Made by a program: the position numbers and the translations under genes
Assembly: GCA_965262015.1 (NCBI GenBank)
Contig: OZ253494.1
Span: 62,001-126,000 of the forward strand
Reading direction: 5' to 3'
From: G965262015 sp965262015
GTDB lineage: Bacteria; Spirochaetota; Leptospiria; Turneriellales; CBDBES01
DNA length: 64,000 bases
Notes under the pieces: model-generated
Database searches by the model: none
The model's input: the letters and a program-made list of their open reading frames with translations, nothing else
Told to the model about the DNA's origin: nothing
Part shown: positions 16,683 to 25,375 of the stretch, piece by piece
How positions within the stretch are numbered: the stretch's first letter is position 1
Layout: each line of letters opens with the position of its first letter

Positions 16683-17415
16683 AAAACTCCTTCTAAGTAT
16701 TATTCTATGTATATCTTCCACTGTAGTTTGTAACTTTTCACATAAGCTAGCACAAGAGGGTATTAAGCACTTAGAGAAGGGTGAAGAAATTACTGCATTA
16801 ACTTTCTTTGAAAAATCATTGAAACAAGAGCCTAAGCAACCTCTTGCATTATATGGGAAAGGTAAATTGCTTGCTCAAAGTACAATTACTAGCCATGTCG
16901 CACAGGATATGCTAAAGATGTCTTTAAATACTTTATCTAAACAAGATCAAAAGTATGCAGAGGATATTTATATAATTTTAGCACGAATAGCAGGAGGCTC
17001 AAAAGCTATAAAAATACTTACTGATGCTTTACCACTATTTCCAACTAAAAAAATTTATCTCACCTTAGGAGGATATTATACTGAACTTAAAGAATACAAA
17101 CGTGCTTATATGTTGTATAAAGAAAAAGCTTTGATCCAGTATGATAATGATATTGATTTGCAGATTGCAGCAGTTAACTCATTATTATCTCTCAAGCTTT
17201 ATCGTAAAGCCTATAATATTTTAAAAAATATTCCTGAATCAAAGAGAACTCCCCCTATACTTATGTCATTAGTAGAAGTAACTTATAAGTTGCGCCAGAA
17301 AAAAGAGGTTTTAGTTTATATCAATATGATTTTAACTAGTCCTAACTTTAACTTAGATAAAGTTAAAAAAGAGCACTTAATTAATCTTCAAAAAGCAGTT
17401 CAGAATAATATATAG
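16669..17415 (+). CDS. TPR-repeat protein with N-terminal signal
   Basis: A 248-residue protein with an N-terminal hydrophobic signal (LLLSIILCISSTVVC, possible lax lipoprotein cysteine near residue 22). It is followed by helical repeats typical of tetratricopeptide proteins (EGIKHLEKGEEITALTFFEK, PLALYGKGKLLA, RAYMLYKEKALIQYD). ATG 16669 (a GTG sits one codon earlier) was chosen because the longer frame from 16654 adds only a short overlap. It is the last gene of the Gld-like operon, so it may scaffold the complex in the periplasm or at the membrane. No enzymatic motif is seen. Confidence 0.7.
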   Translation: MSQSKKLLLSIILCISSTVVCNFSHKLAQEGIKHLEKGEEITALTFFEKSLKQEPKQPLALYGKGKLLAQSTITSHVAQDMLKMSLNTLSKQDQKYAEDIYIILARIAGGSKAIKILTDALPLFPTKKIYLTLGGYYTELKEYKRAYMLYKEKALIQYDNDIDLQIAAVNSLLSLKLYRKAYNILKNIPESKRTPPILMSLVEVTYKLRQKKEVLVYINMILTSPNFNLDKVKKEHLINLQKAVQNNI

Positions 17416-17447
17416 GAGTTTCATTTTTAATTTAAATAATATATCTT

Positions 17448-18164
17448 TCATGTTTTTTTAAGGTGTTCTAGTAATGGATCTATTATATCCAAATCTGAGA
17501 ATGCTTTCTGACGTATCATACATGAATCACATAAATGACAAGGTTGTTTGTTCACTGGTTTGTAACAAGACCATGTTTTGTGGTAAGGGATAGAAAGTTC
17601 CATTCCCTTGCGTATAATTTGTGTTTTATTTAGGTATAGAAGAGGAGAATGTATTTTTATTTTTTGTTTTTTTTCTCTACCTAATTTACTACCATAATAT
17701 ACTGTTTTTTGAAATTGGCGTAAAAATTTTGGCCTACAATCTGGATAGCCAGAGTAGTCTACAATATTGGCTCCCATAAATATATGATAAATATCTTTGT
17801 TTTCAGCAATGGAACTAGCAATAGACAAAAAAATTAAATTACGCCCAGGTACATATGTGTTGGGTATATGATAATTAGTTTTGTAAGGAGAAGAATTATT
17901 TTGTGGAATTTCTAAATGAGAATTCTCTATCAGAGAAGAAGATGTAGCTAATTGAGACAAATTGATCTTAAAAATATGGTGTTCTTGAATATCACACTCT
18001 GCTATAATTTGTTTAGCATATAATAACTCAAGAGCATGATTTTGCTGGTAATCTAAACTAAGTGCTGTAATATGATATCCTTTTTTTTTTGCGATGTATA
18101 GGCATGTAGTTGAATCAATCCCACCAGATAGTAATATAATACATGATCGATTACCTTTTTTCAT
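17448..18164 (-). CDS. queC: 7-cyano-7-deazaguanine synthase (QueC)
   Basis: Converts 7-carboxy-7-deazaguanine to preQ0 for queuosine tRNA modification, using ATP and ammonia. The PP-loop SGGIDSTTCLYIAKKKG is at the N terminus; the middle has YVPGRNLIFLSIASSIAE, and four cysteines near the C terminus (CYKPVNKQPCHLCDSC) form the zinc site. The ATG at 18164 overlaps the queD stop in ATGA; a longer frame from 18185 reads into queD. Length is 238 residues. It is the last gene of queE-queD-queC. Confidence 0.93.
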   Translation of the reverse strand: MKKGNRSCIILLSGGIDSTTCLYIAKKKGYHITALSLDYQQNHALELLYAKQIIAECDIQEHHIFKINLSQLATSSSLIENSHLEIPQNNSSPYKTNYHIPNTYVPGRNLIFLSIASSIAENKDIYHIFMGANIVDYSGYPDCRPKFLRQFQKTVYYGSKLGREKKQKIKIHSPLLYLNKTQIIRKGMELSIPYHKTWSCYKPVNKQPCHLCDSCMIRQKAFSDLDIIDPLLEHLKKT

Positions 18165-18517
18165 AAGATACCAGGATAAATACACCTACTTGAAGGAGTC
18201 TCATGAACGGTAACATAGCCTAAATTGGGTAATACTTGTTTGATATTAGTATAAAGGTATTTACTAATATTTTCCACTGTAGGATTTTCTAATCCTGGTA
18301 TAGCATTTAGTAAACAGTGATCAACCCTATTAAGAATAGGCTGAATACAATCTCGTATATGGGCAAAATCCATTATCCAACCATATTCATTGACATCATC
18401 AATAATACTGGTTGTTAAATGATAGGTATGACCATGTAATTTTTTACATTTATGACCATCTGGAACATACGGTAGAAAATGTGCTGAGTCAAAACGAAAG
18501 TCAAGTTGTATTTGCAT
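18161..18517 (-). CDS. queD: 6-carboxy-5,6,7,8-tetrahydropterin synthase (QueD)
   Basis: Second step of the queuosine precursor route, acting on dihydroneopterin triphosphate. Zinc-binding histidines are in FDSAHFL and KLHGHTYHL, and the catalytic cysteine is in HKCKKLHGH. The second of two adjacent ATGs (18517) was chosen because AGGAG is only one base before the first. The protein has about 118 residues, normal for the family. It overlaps both queE and queC by a few bases. Confidence 0.92.
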   Translation of the reverse strand: MQIQLDFRFDSAHFLPYVPDGHKCKKLHGHTYHLTTSIIDDVNEYGWIMDFAHIRDCIQPILNRVDHCLLNAIPGLENPTVENISKYLYTNIKQVLPNLGYVTVHETPSSRCIYPGIL

Positions 18518-19179
18518 CATACTCCTCTAGTACTTTCTGGATAGATAAACTTATGTAGTTGTATTCCCAATCGAAAAGGTAAGCTACTATATTGAATAAG
18601 ATTAGCTAGTTCCTTTAGTGAAAACTTATTAAACACTGGTTGCAAAATAGGAGCCATATCAAAACGCTCAAATAGGTTGTATTGTTGAACAATATTTTTT
18701 ACCCATTCAAAATCAGCTATATTAGCAATGACAACCTTAATGTCATCTGTTCTCTTTAAGTAATCTATATTACTTAAAGAATTTTTATCTTGTTCATTTG
18801 ATCCTGGTGCTTTTAAGTCCATAGAAATATGCACATAAGGAGGCACTTTTTGTATGCTGGTTGCACCAGACGTCTCTAGTAAAATTTTATATTTTGCTTG
18901 GTGTAAATTTTTGATGAGTACATAAGTATTCTCTTGTAATAATGGTTCACCACCTGTAATTTGCACTAACTTAGAAGGATAAGATAAAATTATTTCTAAG
19001 ATTTGTGCAATGCTCATTTTTTTACCTTCATAAAAAGCATAGGCCGTGTCGCACCATGTACACCGTAGATTACATCCCATAAGTCTAATAAAAATACAAG
19101 GGTATCCCATATAACTAGCTTCACCCTGAATGCTAAAAAATATCTCATTAATCTGTAAGTATTTTAAAGTATCTAGCAT
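18517..19179 (-). CDS. queE: 7-carboxy-7-deazaguanine synthase (QueE)
   Basis: Radical SAM enzyme that makes 7-carboxy-7-deazaguanine from the QueD product. The FeS motif is CNLRCTWCDT (CX3CX2C) near residue 36, with FSIQGEASYMGYPCIFIRLMGC before it and ITGGEPLLQ after it, as in QueE. Length is 220 residues. First gene of the three-gene operon; the upstream 650 bases contain no other gene but a transposase remnant. A queuosine transglycosylase is not seen in this window. Confidence 0.92.
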   Translation of the reverse strand: MLDTLKYLQINEIFFSIQGEASYMGYPCIFIRLMGCNLRCTWCDTAYAFYEGKKMSIAQILEIILSYPSKLVQITGGEPLLQENTYVLIKNLHQAKYKILLETSGATSIQKVPPYVHISMDLKAPGSNEQDKNSLSNIDYLKRTDDIKVVIANIADFEWVKNIVQQYNLFERFDMAPILQPVFNKFSLKELANLIQYSSLPFRLGIQLHKFIYPESTRGV

Positions 19180-19278
19180 CTCTCAAATATTATGTTAGGC
19201 AGATGAAATTTTCTATTTGTATCCATAACTTATATATTTTGTAATCATATTATATATCATGAAAATTTAATTTTGTGG

Positions 19279-19690
19279 AGATCTGGCATTGGTTCTAGAC
19301 AGAATAGACTTGGTTAGCAGTTTTTCCTTGCAAGGATAACCTACACATATTATTTATTATGTAGCAAGAACTAAATATATTTTTTTGTCTTATGGTCTGT
19401 CTTTCTGTCAAAATATCTTCTTAGTTATTCTTGGTAGTATTCTCATCTAAAATAGTTTTTTAAATCTTTGTATGAGCTAATAGGGCCTTCTTATATACCA
19501 TTGATTAATTTTATTTTTATCTCATAAAAGACAGAAAAATTTAATATATTGATTTTTTGAGCTATTTTTCTATAACTCATATTCTCTGATAAACATTGAT
19601 TGATAAGTATCCATTGTTTGTAATGAATTTTCATTAGTCGTTCTCCTTACTTTTAATGTTTTTAAGAAGGACAGCTAAAAATAAAAAGTT
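19279..19690 (-). mobile_element. IS30-type transposase remnant, copy B (gene-free region 19180-19826)
   Basis: Minus-strand copy of the same repeat as at 11695-12166 and 63285-63435. An intact start lies at 19634, with AAGGAG eight bases upstream, and reads MKIHYKQWILINQCLSEN followed by MSYRKIAQKINI, the IS30 helix-turn-helix domain. The reading stays open for 47 codons to a TAA at 19491. Beyond several stops, the 3' end near 19300 reads KTANQVYSV, the same as copy A. The catalytic domain is absent. The flanks 19180-19278 and 19691-19826 show no gene. Confidence 0.7.
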
Positions 19691-19826
19691 AATCAATATA
19701 AGTACTTATACACATGATTATCAATAAGTTTATAAAAAACAAATTTATCAGTAGGATCAACCTTGGCTAGGTAATGAATGTAATGTATATCAACAGAAAT
19801 GTGCTAAAGCTCTAATTTGTATGAAC

Positions 19827-20576
19827 TTAGAAACCACCACTGACTTTAATGACCTCTGCTGTAATATAAGAGGATAGGTCAGAAGCTAAAAATAAGGCTG
19901 TATTTGCAATTTCATTTACATTACCCGCTCTACCCATTGGAACCATTTTTATTAACTCTTCAACTTTTTTTTCAGGCATACTAGAAAGTATCTTAGTATC
20001 AATAAGACCAGGCTTGATACAATTTACACGTATACCAAAGGCAACTAATTCCCTTCCTAGAGCACCAGTCAAACCGATGATACCCGCCTTTGCTGATGAA
20101 TAATTTGCCTGTCCTGGATTTCCCTCTGCAGCAATGGAAGATATATTAATTATGTTACCACTTTTTGCTTTTCTCATGTACTGTGCCGCATGGAAACTGA
20201 AATTATAGGTACCGTTTAGATGTATGTCAATAATTTTATGCCACTGTTCAGGCTTCATTCGAATAAATAACCCATCTTTAATAATCCCTGCATTGTTTAT
20301 CAATACGTCAATGGAACCTAACGATTCGTGAACTTCACTACATGTCTTGCCCACCAACTCAAAATCAGTGACGTCACAGACTTTTGCAACTGCCTGCCCT
20401 CCCTTGTTCTTAATTTCTGCTACAGCCGTCTCGGCCATCGCTTGATCAATATCAATGATAACAATCTTGGCACCTTGTTCGGAAAATTTGTGAGCGATAG
20501 CATTACCTATTCCTTGTGCGGAACCAGTAATCATAATCACTTTATCTTTTAGTTCAGGTATTACATAATTAGACAT
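19827..20576 (-). CDS. fabG: 3-oxoacyl-ACP reductase, SDR family
   Basis: Short-chain dehydrogenase of 249 residues that reduces 3-oxoacyl-ACP in fatty acid synthesis. The NADP-binding glycine motif TGSAQGIGNAIA is at the N terminus, then NNAG, the catalytic Ser in NISSIAAEG, Tyr and Lys in YSSAKAG, and the C-terminal TAEVIKVSGGF. The terminal VSGG pattern with RVNCIKPGLIDT is typical of FabG. It stands apart from other fatty acid genes. It could be another SDR such as an acetoacetyl-CoA reductase, but FabG fits best. Confidence 0.85.
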   Translation of the reverse strand: MSNYVIPELKDKVIMITGSAQGIGNAIAHKFSEQGAKIVIIDIDQAMAETAVAEIKNKGGQAVAKVCDVTDFELVGKTCSEVHESLGSIDVLINNAGIIKDGLFIRMKPEQWHKIIDIHLNGTYNFSFHAAQYMRKAKSGNIINISSIAAEGNPGQANYSSAKAGIIGLTGALGRELVAFGIRVNCIKPGLIDTKILSSMPEKKVEELIKMVPMGRAGNVNEIANTALFLASDLSSYITAEVIKVSGGF

Positions 20577-20661
20577 AGAATTATATCTGGTTGATAGTGA
20601 TATTGTGTCAATAGAAAACTATTAGTTTTATAAAAATTATTATAAGTGAATGAGGTAGTGT

Positions 20662-22842
20662 TTATTTCGTATAAATTTCTTGAATAGAAAATATATTTCT
20701 TAAATGTTCCCAATCTATTTTTTCTAAGGAGACTTTTAACTTAGTACCCACAATTAATGTTTTTTGCCATTTAGGTAGAGTAACTCTAAAGTTATCCAAG
20801 CTATGCATTTCTTTAGTATTACTAAAATCTGACAGAGGTATAAAGCCATCCATCATAGATTCTTCTAACATAATAAATAATCCTTCAGCATTAAATCCTA
20901 CTAAAAAAGCGTAGAATTGTGTTTTTATATAGTTTCGCATAAAACGTATTTGTATCATTTTCTGCATAGATTTTTCTGCTTCCATGGCTAGGCGTTCTTT
21001 TTTTGATATGTAAGCAGAAATTATGTCTAAATGTTGACTCTGATAAGCTGATTTTTTTTTACTTAAGTAACTTTCTATTTGTCTGTGTACCACTAAATCA
21101 GCGTAGCGTCGTATGGGTGAAGTAAAGTGAGTATAGTTTTGAAAGCCTAAACCCCAGTGTCCTAAAGGGTCTTTTGAGTAAATAGCCTGCTCAAAAGAAC
21201 GTAATAAAATATAGTGAAACATGAGTTTATAATTTTTATTACTAATGGATTGAATCGCTTTGTAAATACCTTTGTATCCTATATCTTTAAGAGAAAATTT
21301 ACTAGCAAACAGGCCTAAAACTTGATTAAGTATGGTGACTTTTTCTTGTTTCATGGCAGGATGTACTCGATGTATTCCTGCGATTTTATTTTCTCTTAAA
21401 AAACGGGCTGCTGCAATATTTGCTTGTAGCATACATTCTTCAATGAGTTGGCTAGAAACTAATCTTGACGTTAATCGTAACCCAATAACATTATTATCTT
21501 TATCTAATATTTTTTCTGTTTCACCAATTTCTAGTTCTATGCCACCTTCTTTTAATCGTTTTTGACGTAGTTCTTGTGTAAAACGAAAGAGGGGATACAA
21601 TAGAGATTTCTTATTTTTTGCATGTGTTTCTGCTTCATTATATGTATATCGTGTATCAATATAAATAATAGATTTGTAAAATTCAAAACTCTTTACCTTA
21701 AGAGAAGAGGAGAAGGTGATTTGACATGTAAAAGCAAGTCGTTTGGTCTGTGGCTTTAGGCTACAATATTCTTCTGATAAGATAGGAGGTAACATTGATA
21801 GCACATGGTTACCAATGTAATAAGAGTTACCTTTGTTATATGCTTGCTTATCAAGATACGAATCAGGCATGACAAAATAAGATACGTCAGCAATGTGTAC
21901 GTATAAGATAATATCCCCCTTATGTTTTTCTAATGAAATTGCATCATCAAAATCTTTGGCAGTATCTCCATCAATGGTACAGGTAAATACTTGGGTTAAA
22001 TCACGCCTATCAGTGTCCTTTAATCCTGCTGTAAATCTCTGTTGAACATTGGATTCTTTCACTTTTTCTTTTTTGTGATAAATATCCAATAAATTATATT
22101 TTACACAAACCCGTTTAAAATCATTTGCTTCATCTTGCTTATTACAGACCTCTTGTAGACTACATACTACTATGTTATCTATACTTGACTGATGAGGTTT
22201 AAGCTTTGCCTTGGGTATAGCACTACGCATTGTGCTTTCATGCATTTTAACAATGACATAGGTGTTCATTTTAATATTAGGATATGATTGTTTGTTTTCT
22301 TGTTTTTTGGTGATTTTAAGATCTAATATGGCAAATGGTTGGTCTAATAGATCGATTAATTGGATAAGATATAAATGTGCTTTTTGTTTCTGAATCACTT
22401 TAGCAAAAAAGATATTAGTAAATCGTTTGTCTAATTCAGCAACCTCTCCTTCATATTTACCACGTCTTTTGTCTTTCAAGCGAATCAGAACCTGATCTTT
22501 ATGAAAGGCACCTAGTTTTTTATGAGCAGGTATGAATATATCATACGGGAAAGCACCAATGCCAAAGACATACCCAGAACGAGAAGTTGATATTTGAGCT
22601 TTGAGTAGAAAAGGCTTTTTGATGTGAATATTATAATTATCTTGTTGGATAAGTCCAAAATGGGTAAGTTCAACTAGGTCTTCTTCCATTTTAATTACCA
22701 ACTTACTCATACTATTTTTACCTTTGGCAGGCCTCTGTCTCCTATACAAAGAAAAGATGTCTTGTTCAATTTTGTGGAGTGGTAATGTTCTGCCAGAATT
22801 ATGGTGCAGATATTGAAGTAATAAATTATCTTGTAGTCCCAT
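20662..22842 (-). CDS. rnr: Ribonuclease R
   Basis: 3'-5' exoribonuclease that degrades structured RNA. The 726-residue protein has an N-terminal winged-helix-like part, cold-shock domains, and the RNB domain from about residue 265, whose acidic catalytic motif is DGDTAKDFDDAISLE. The C-terminal part has FTSPIRRYADLVVHRQ and an S1-like domain ending in the mature C terminus. It is 3 bases downstream of tsaB and follows that operon. The length agrees with RNase R rather than the shorter RNase II. Confidence 0.93.
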   Translation of the reverse strand: MGLQDNLLLQYLHHNSGRTLPLHKIEQDIFSLYRRQRPAKGKNSMSKLVIKMEEDLVELTHFGLIQQDNYNIHIKKPFLLKAQISTSRSGYVFGIGAFPYDIFIPAHKKLGAFHKDQVLIRLKDKRRGKYEGEVAELDKRFTNIFFAKVIQKQKAHLYLIQLIDLLDQPFAILDLKITKKQENKQSYPNIKMNTYVIVKMHESTMRSAIPKAKLKPHQSSIDNIVVCSLQEVCNKQDEANDFKRVCVKYNLLDIYHKKEKVKESNVQQRFTAGLKDTDRRDLTQVFTCTIDGDTAKDFDDAISLEKHKGDIILYVHIADVSYFVMPDSYLDKQAYNKGNSYYIGNHVLSMLPPILSEEYCSLKPQTKRLAFTCQITFSSSLKVKSFEFYKSIIYIDTRYTYNEAETHAKNKKSLLYPLFRFTQELRQKRLKEGGIELEIGETEKILDKDNNVIGLRLTSRLVSSQLIEECMLQANIAAARFLRENKIAGIHRVHPAMKQEKVTILNQVLGLFASKFSLKDIGYKGIYKAIQSISNKNYKLMFHYILLRSFEQAIYSKDPLGHWGLGFQNYTHFTSPIRRYADLVVHRQIESYLSKKKSAYQSQHLDIISAYISKKERLAMEAEKSMQKMIQIRFMRNYIKTQFYAFLVGFNAEGLFIMLEESMMDGFIPLSDFSNTKEMHSLDNFRVTLPKWQKTLIVGTKLKVSLEKIDWEHLRNIFSIQEIYTK

Positions 22843-22845
22843 AAG

Positions 22846-23556
22846 CTAAGCACATTTCACATAACTACTATGGCCATACTTTGGTAAGGCCTTTTCCCAT
22901 GGTATACTTATGTTTTCTAACATTTCATGATCTACAGGCAAGCTAAAGTTTTGAATATCTTCGATCTGAAGGAATGAAGAATAGGGCCAGGAAAGATTCT
23001 GCACTAGAGTTTGTTTGATTGTAGTATATAACCAAACAAAACTCTTGTTTGGGCTATCTTTTAAGTAGTTTAACCAATATGTATGATTATATGCTAAGAA
23101 TGGATCTGTTTTACTAGGCAACCAACCATAATACATATTCGTATGTATACAGATAATAAGCATATCCTGAGGAGTGAGCTGAAAGGCTTTGTGCCAAAAT
23201 GATAAAGATGGCATAGGGATAATCTGTGCCTGCCATAGCATAGCTAAGGTGCGTATGAAGGCATGGCTTACCCTCAATGTGGTAAATGAGCCAGGACCCT
23301 CTCCTAATATAATGTAGTTCGTCTGAATCAATTGGTTGCATTCCAAGAGGTCTTTTATTATTGGATACATCCAGTTGTCCTTGGTTATTTGTTTAGACAG
23401 CTCTTTGTCGCCTCTAAGGATATGTGGGGTAGGTCCAATACGAACTAGTCGTTCGTCTATTGTATTCCAAGAAGAATCTTGCACTTGCCATAGTGCAACA
23501 TAAATAAATATGGAAGAAGCTTCAACCACAAGGATAACATTCCGTGGGTTATGCAT
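22846..23556 (-). CDS. tsaB: tRNA t6A biosynthesis protein TsaB, divergent
   Basis: Non-catalytic partner of TsaD in the t6A modification of tRNAs reading ANN codons. The key TsaB motif EGPGSFTTLRVSHAFIR is present, with an N-terminal ILVVEASS. Overall similarity looks low and the C-terminal half is divergent, so the assignment relies on this motif and on the tsaE partner upstream, which overlaps it by 8 bases. Length, 236 residues, fits TsaB. The three-gene order is tsaE-tsaB-rnr. Confidence 0.82.
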   Translation of the reverse strand: MHNPRNVILVVEASSIFIYVALWQVQDSSWNTIDERLVRIGPTPHILRGDKELSKQITKDNWMYPIIKDLLECNQLIQTNYIILGEGPGSFTTLRVSHAFIRTLAMLWQAQIIPMPSLSFWHKAFQLTPQDMLIICIHTNMYYGWLPSKTDPFLAYNHTYWLNYLKDSPNKSFVWLYTTIKQTLVQNLSWPYSSFLQIEDIQNFSLPVDHEMLENISIPWEKALPKYGHSSYVKCA

Positions 23557-24016
23557 ATTTCAAGGATTGCCATGTTATTTCACGTTCTTGTGTAAGATGG
23601 TGTGCCGTAATATCCACTTGTAGAATGTCTGCTGTCCATGCTTTTGCTAAAATGTCCCATTGATTTTGTGAAATTTTGAACCATTCGACAAAGTAAATAA
23701 AATTATCTTCAACCTCTGGTTGCCATAACTCTTTTTCTTCTGGATTATCTGTCGAGGAGAGACGATACAGGTCTACATGGTAAATGATCGTCTTTTGTTT
23801 TTGATGGATTCCGTGGTATATATTGAGGAGATTAAAGCTCGGTGATTTAACATGTTCTCTAATATTCATATGTTTGCAACACGCTTGCACAAAAGCAGTT
23901 TTACCAGCTCCTAAGGACCCAGCAAGGAGTACAAAACAGGGGAGAGTCAATATTCTACAAAAGGAAAATGCAAACTTATCCAGTTCTATCAGGTTAACAA
24001 TTTTTATGGGAGACAT
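23549..24016 (-). CDS. tsaE: tRNA t6A biosynthesis ATPase TsaE
   Basis: ATPase of the TsaBDE complex for tRNA t6A. Walker A is GSLGAGKTAFVQ, followed by SPSFNLLNIYHG, then HVDLYRL and FVEWFK, all at the positions known for TsaE. Length is 155 residues. The C-terminal half contains a few residues unlike the family consensus but no break. It overlaps tsaB by 8 bases and follows a GtrA-type gene after 31 bases. Confidence 0.9.
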   Translation of the reverse strand: MSPIKIVNLIELDKFAFSFCRILTLPCFVLLAGSLGAGKTAFVQACCKHMNIREHVKSPSFNLLNIYHGIHQKQKTIIYHVDLYRLSSTDNPEEKELWQPEVEDNFIYFVEWFKISQNQWDILAKAWTADILQVDITAHHLTQEREITWQSLKYA

Positions 24017-24047
24017 CCAGAATTTATATCAATTAGACTACGTGCCA

Positions 24048-24557
24048 TCAGAAGATCACTTTTTTTCTGATGATAAAATTAGATATCCCAGCAACCAACA
24101 GGCTAATATAGTACGACACTACTATCCCAAGGTGAAAGATATGATTTGATATCATCATGGCACCACTTCCTACCGCTATAGCAATGCTCGCACCGGCATA
24201 GAACAAAAAGAACTCCTTAAAAACATGATGTTGTCTAGATTGAAACACCCAATTTGCGTTCATTATATAGGATACTAAATTACCCCCCAAAAAAGCAATC
24301 ACATTATTAATAATCATATTACGACTGGTTGTAGCCACTGTCAACCCAACAGGGGGAGTGAGATCCAGTATTGTGTATATGGTTTTGTATCCCAGCACAA
24401 TCGGGAATACAAAGATAGAGAATGTGAAGAAGAATACACCATTAGCGATTAAACTAATAATACCAACGAGTAAATAACGTGCGATTAGTATATATTTTGC
24501 TTTACTTAGTCGCTTCAAAAAACAATCTCTTAGGTGCAACGCTAAGGGAGTCAGCAT
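24048..24557 (-). CDS. GtrA-like membrane protein
   Basis: Small membrane protein with about four hydrophobic segments and the GtrA pattern: RYLLVGIISLIANGVFFF at the start and NFIIRKKVIF at the end. GtrA-family proteins are linked to moving or flipping lipid-linked sugars. The ATG at 24557, which has GGGG upstream, gives 169 residues; an in-frame start at 24614 would add 19 residues and leave only 9 bases to the divergent gene. The substrate is not known. Confidence 0.75.
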   Translation of the reverse strand: MLTPLALHLRDCFLKRLSKAKYILIARYLLVGIISLIANGVFFFTFSIFVFPIVLGYKTIYTILDLTPPVGLTVATTSRNMIINNVIAFLGGNLVSYIMNANWVFQSRQHHVFKEFFLFYAGASIAIAVGSGAMMISNHIFHLGIVVSYYISLLVAGISNFIIRKKVIF

Positions 24558-24623
24558 AATTGCCCCATGTTTCCTTCTTTGTCTTTGTCTTGTCAATGAT
24601 TTACTTGGAAACACCTATCTATC

Positions 24624-25364
24624 ATGTTTGCTAAGAGTTGTTTATTATACTTATTCGTCATAATATTGTGTCAACAATGTCGTACATTAAATATTGTCCT
24701 CGCAACTACCGTCAAGGATTATCAAGCAGGTAGTTGGCCCAAACAGGTTAAGTATTTTAGAAATGAAAGATTCCCTCCTGTTACACAATCCCAACTCAAG
24801 ATCATTCAACTGGGTTGTCAGTCTAGATATTCTAATGTGGTCATTGCCTGCATTAGATATTTAGTGAGAGTAAAATATAACAGCCTAAAAGAGTTAAATC
24901 ATATACTCCTCATGTCTCATTCGTCTGCTATACGCTTGGAGGCTTTGCAACTTTTTGTAGTAGACACTACCAACCTAGCTAATCTTGATATTTTGTTTAC
25001 ATTGCGTGATTCAGATGACTGGCTCATACGCGAGCAAGTATACAAATCAGTACGTTTATTTAAAGGAGAGAAACAGCGTAAAAGATACTTCGCTAATATC
25101 CTTGCTAGCATAGAAGAAGGCAATATTCAAGTGCTTATCCAGATTGGTGCTACATTAAAATGGTATAATGATGCAGAGAAAGTTTTACCTGTTCTACGTC
25201 ATCAGTTAAAACAGGCTAGTCCACAAGGTATTTTAATATGTCTTATGGGGATTATTAGTAAATATAAAAACAAGCGAATAATTATCTTATTGAAGGAACT
25301 AGAAAAAAATCATTCCCATTATTTGATACGGCAGGAAGCTAAGTTTTTACTTCAAAAACGTTAA
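24624..25364 (+). CDS. Secreted HEAT-repeat-like protein
   Basis: A 246-residue protein starting with a hydrophobic signal (LLYLFVIILCQQC) that resembles a lax spirochaetal lipoprotein signal with Cys around 16-19. The rest is helical, with HEAT-type motifs such as LRDSDDWLIREQVYKSVRLF and HSSAIRLEALQLFVVDTTN. Such proteins usually act as scaffolds; nothing shows a catalytic function. The gene is divergent from GtrA and 11 bases upstream of trkH, so the two may share a transcript. Confidence 0.6.
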   Translation: MFAKSCLLYLFVIILCQQCRTLNIVLATTVKDYQAGSWPKQVKYFRNERFPPVTQSQLKIIQLGCQSRYSNVVIACIRYLVRVKYNSLKELNHILLMSHSSAIRLEALQLFVVDTTNLANLDILFTLRDSDDWLIREQVYKSVRLFKGEKQRKRYFANILASIEEGNIQVLIQIGATLKWYNDAEKVLPVLRHQLKQASPQGILICLMGIISKYKNKRIIILLKELEKNHSHYLIRQEAKFLLQKR

Positions 25365-25375
25365 TATATTAAGCA

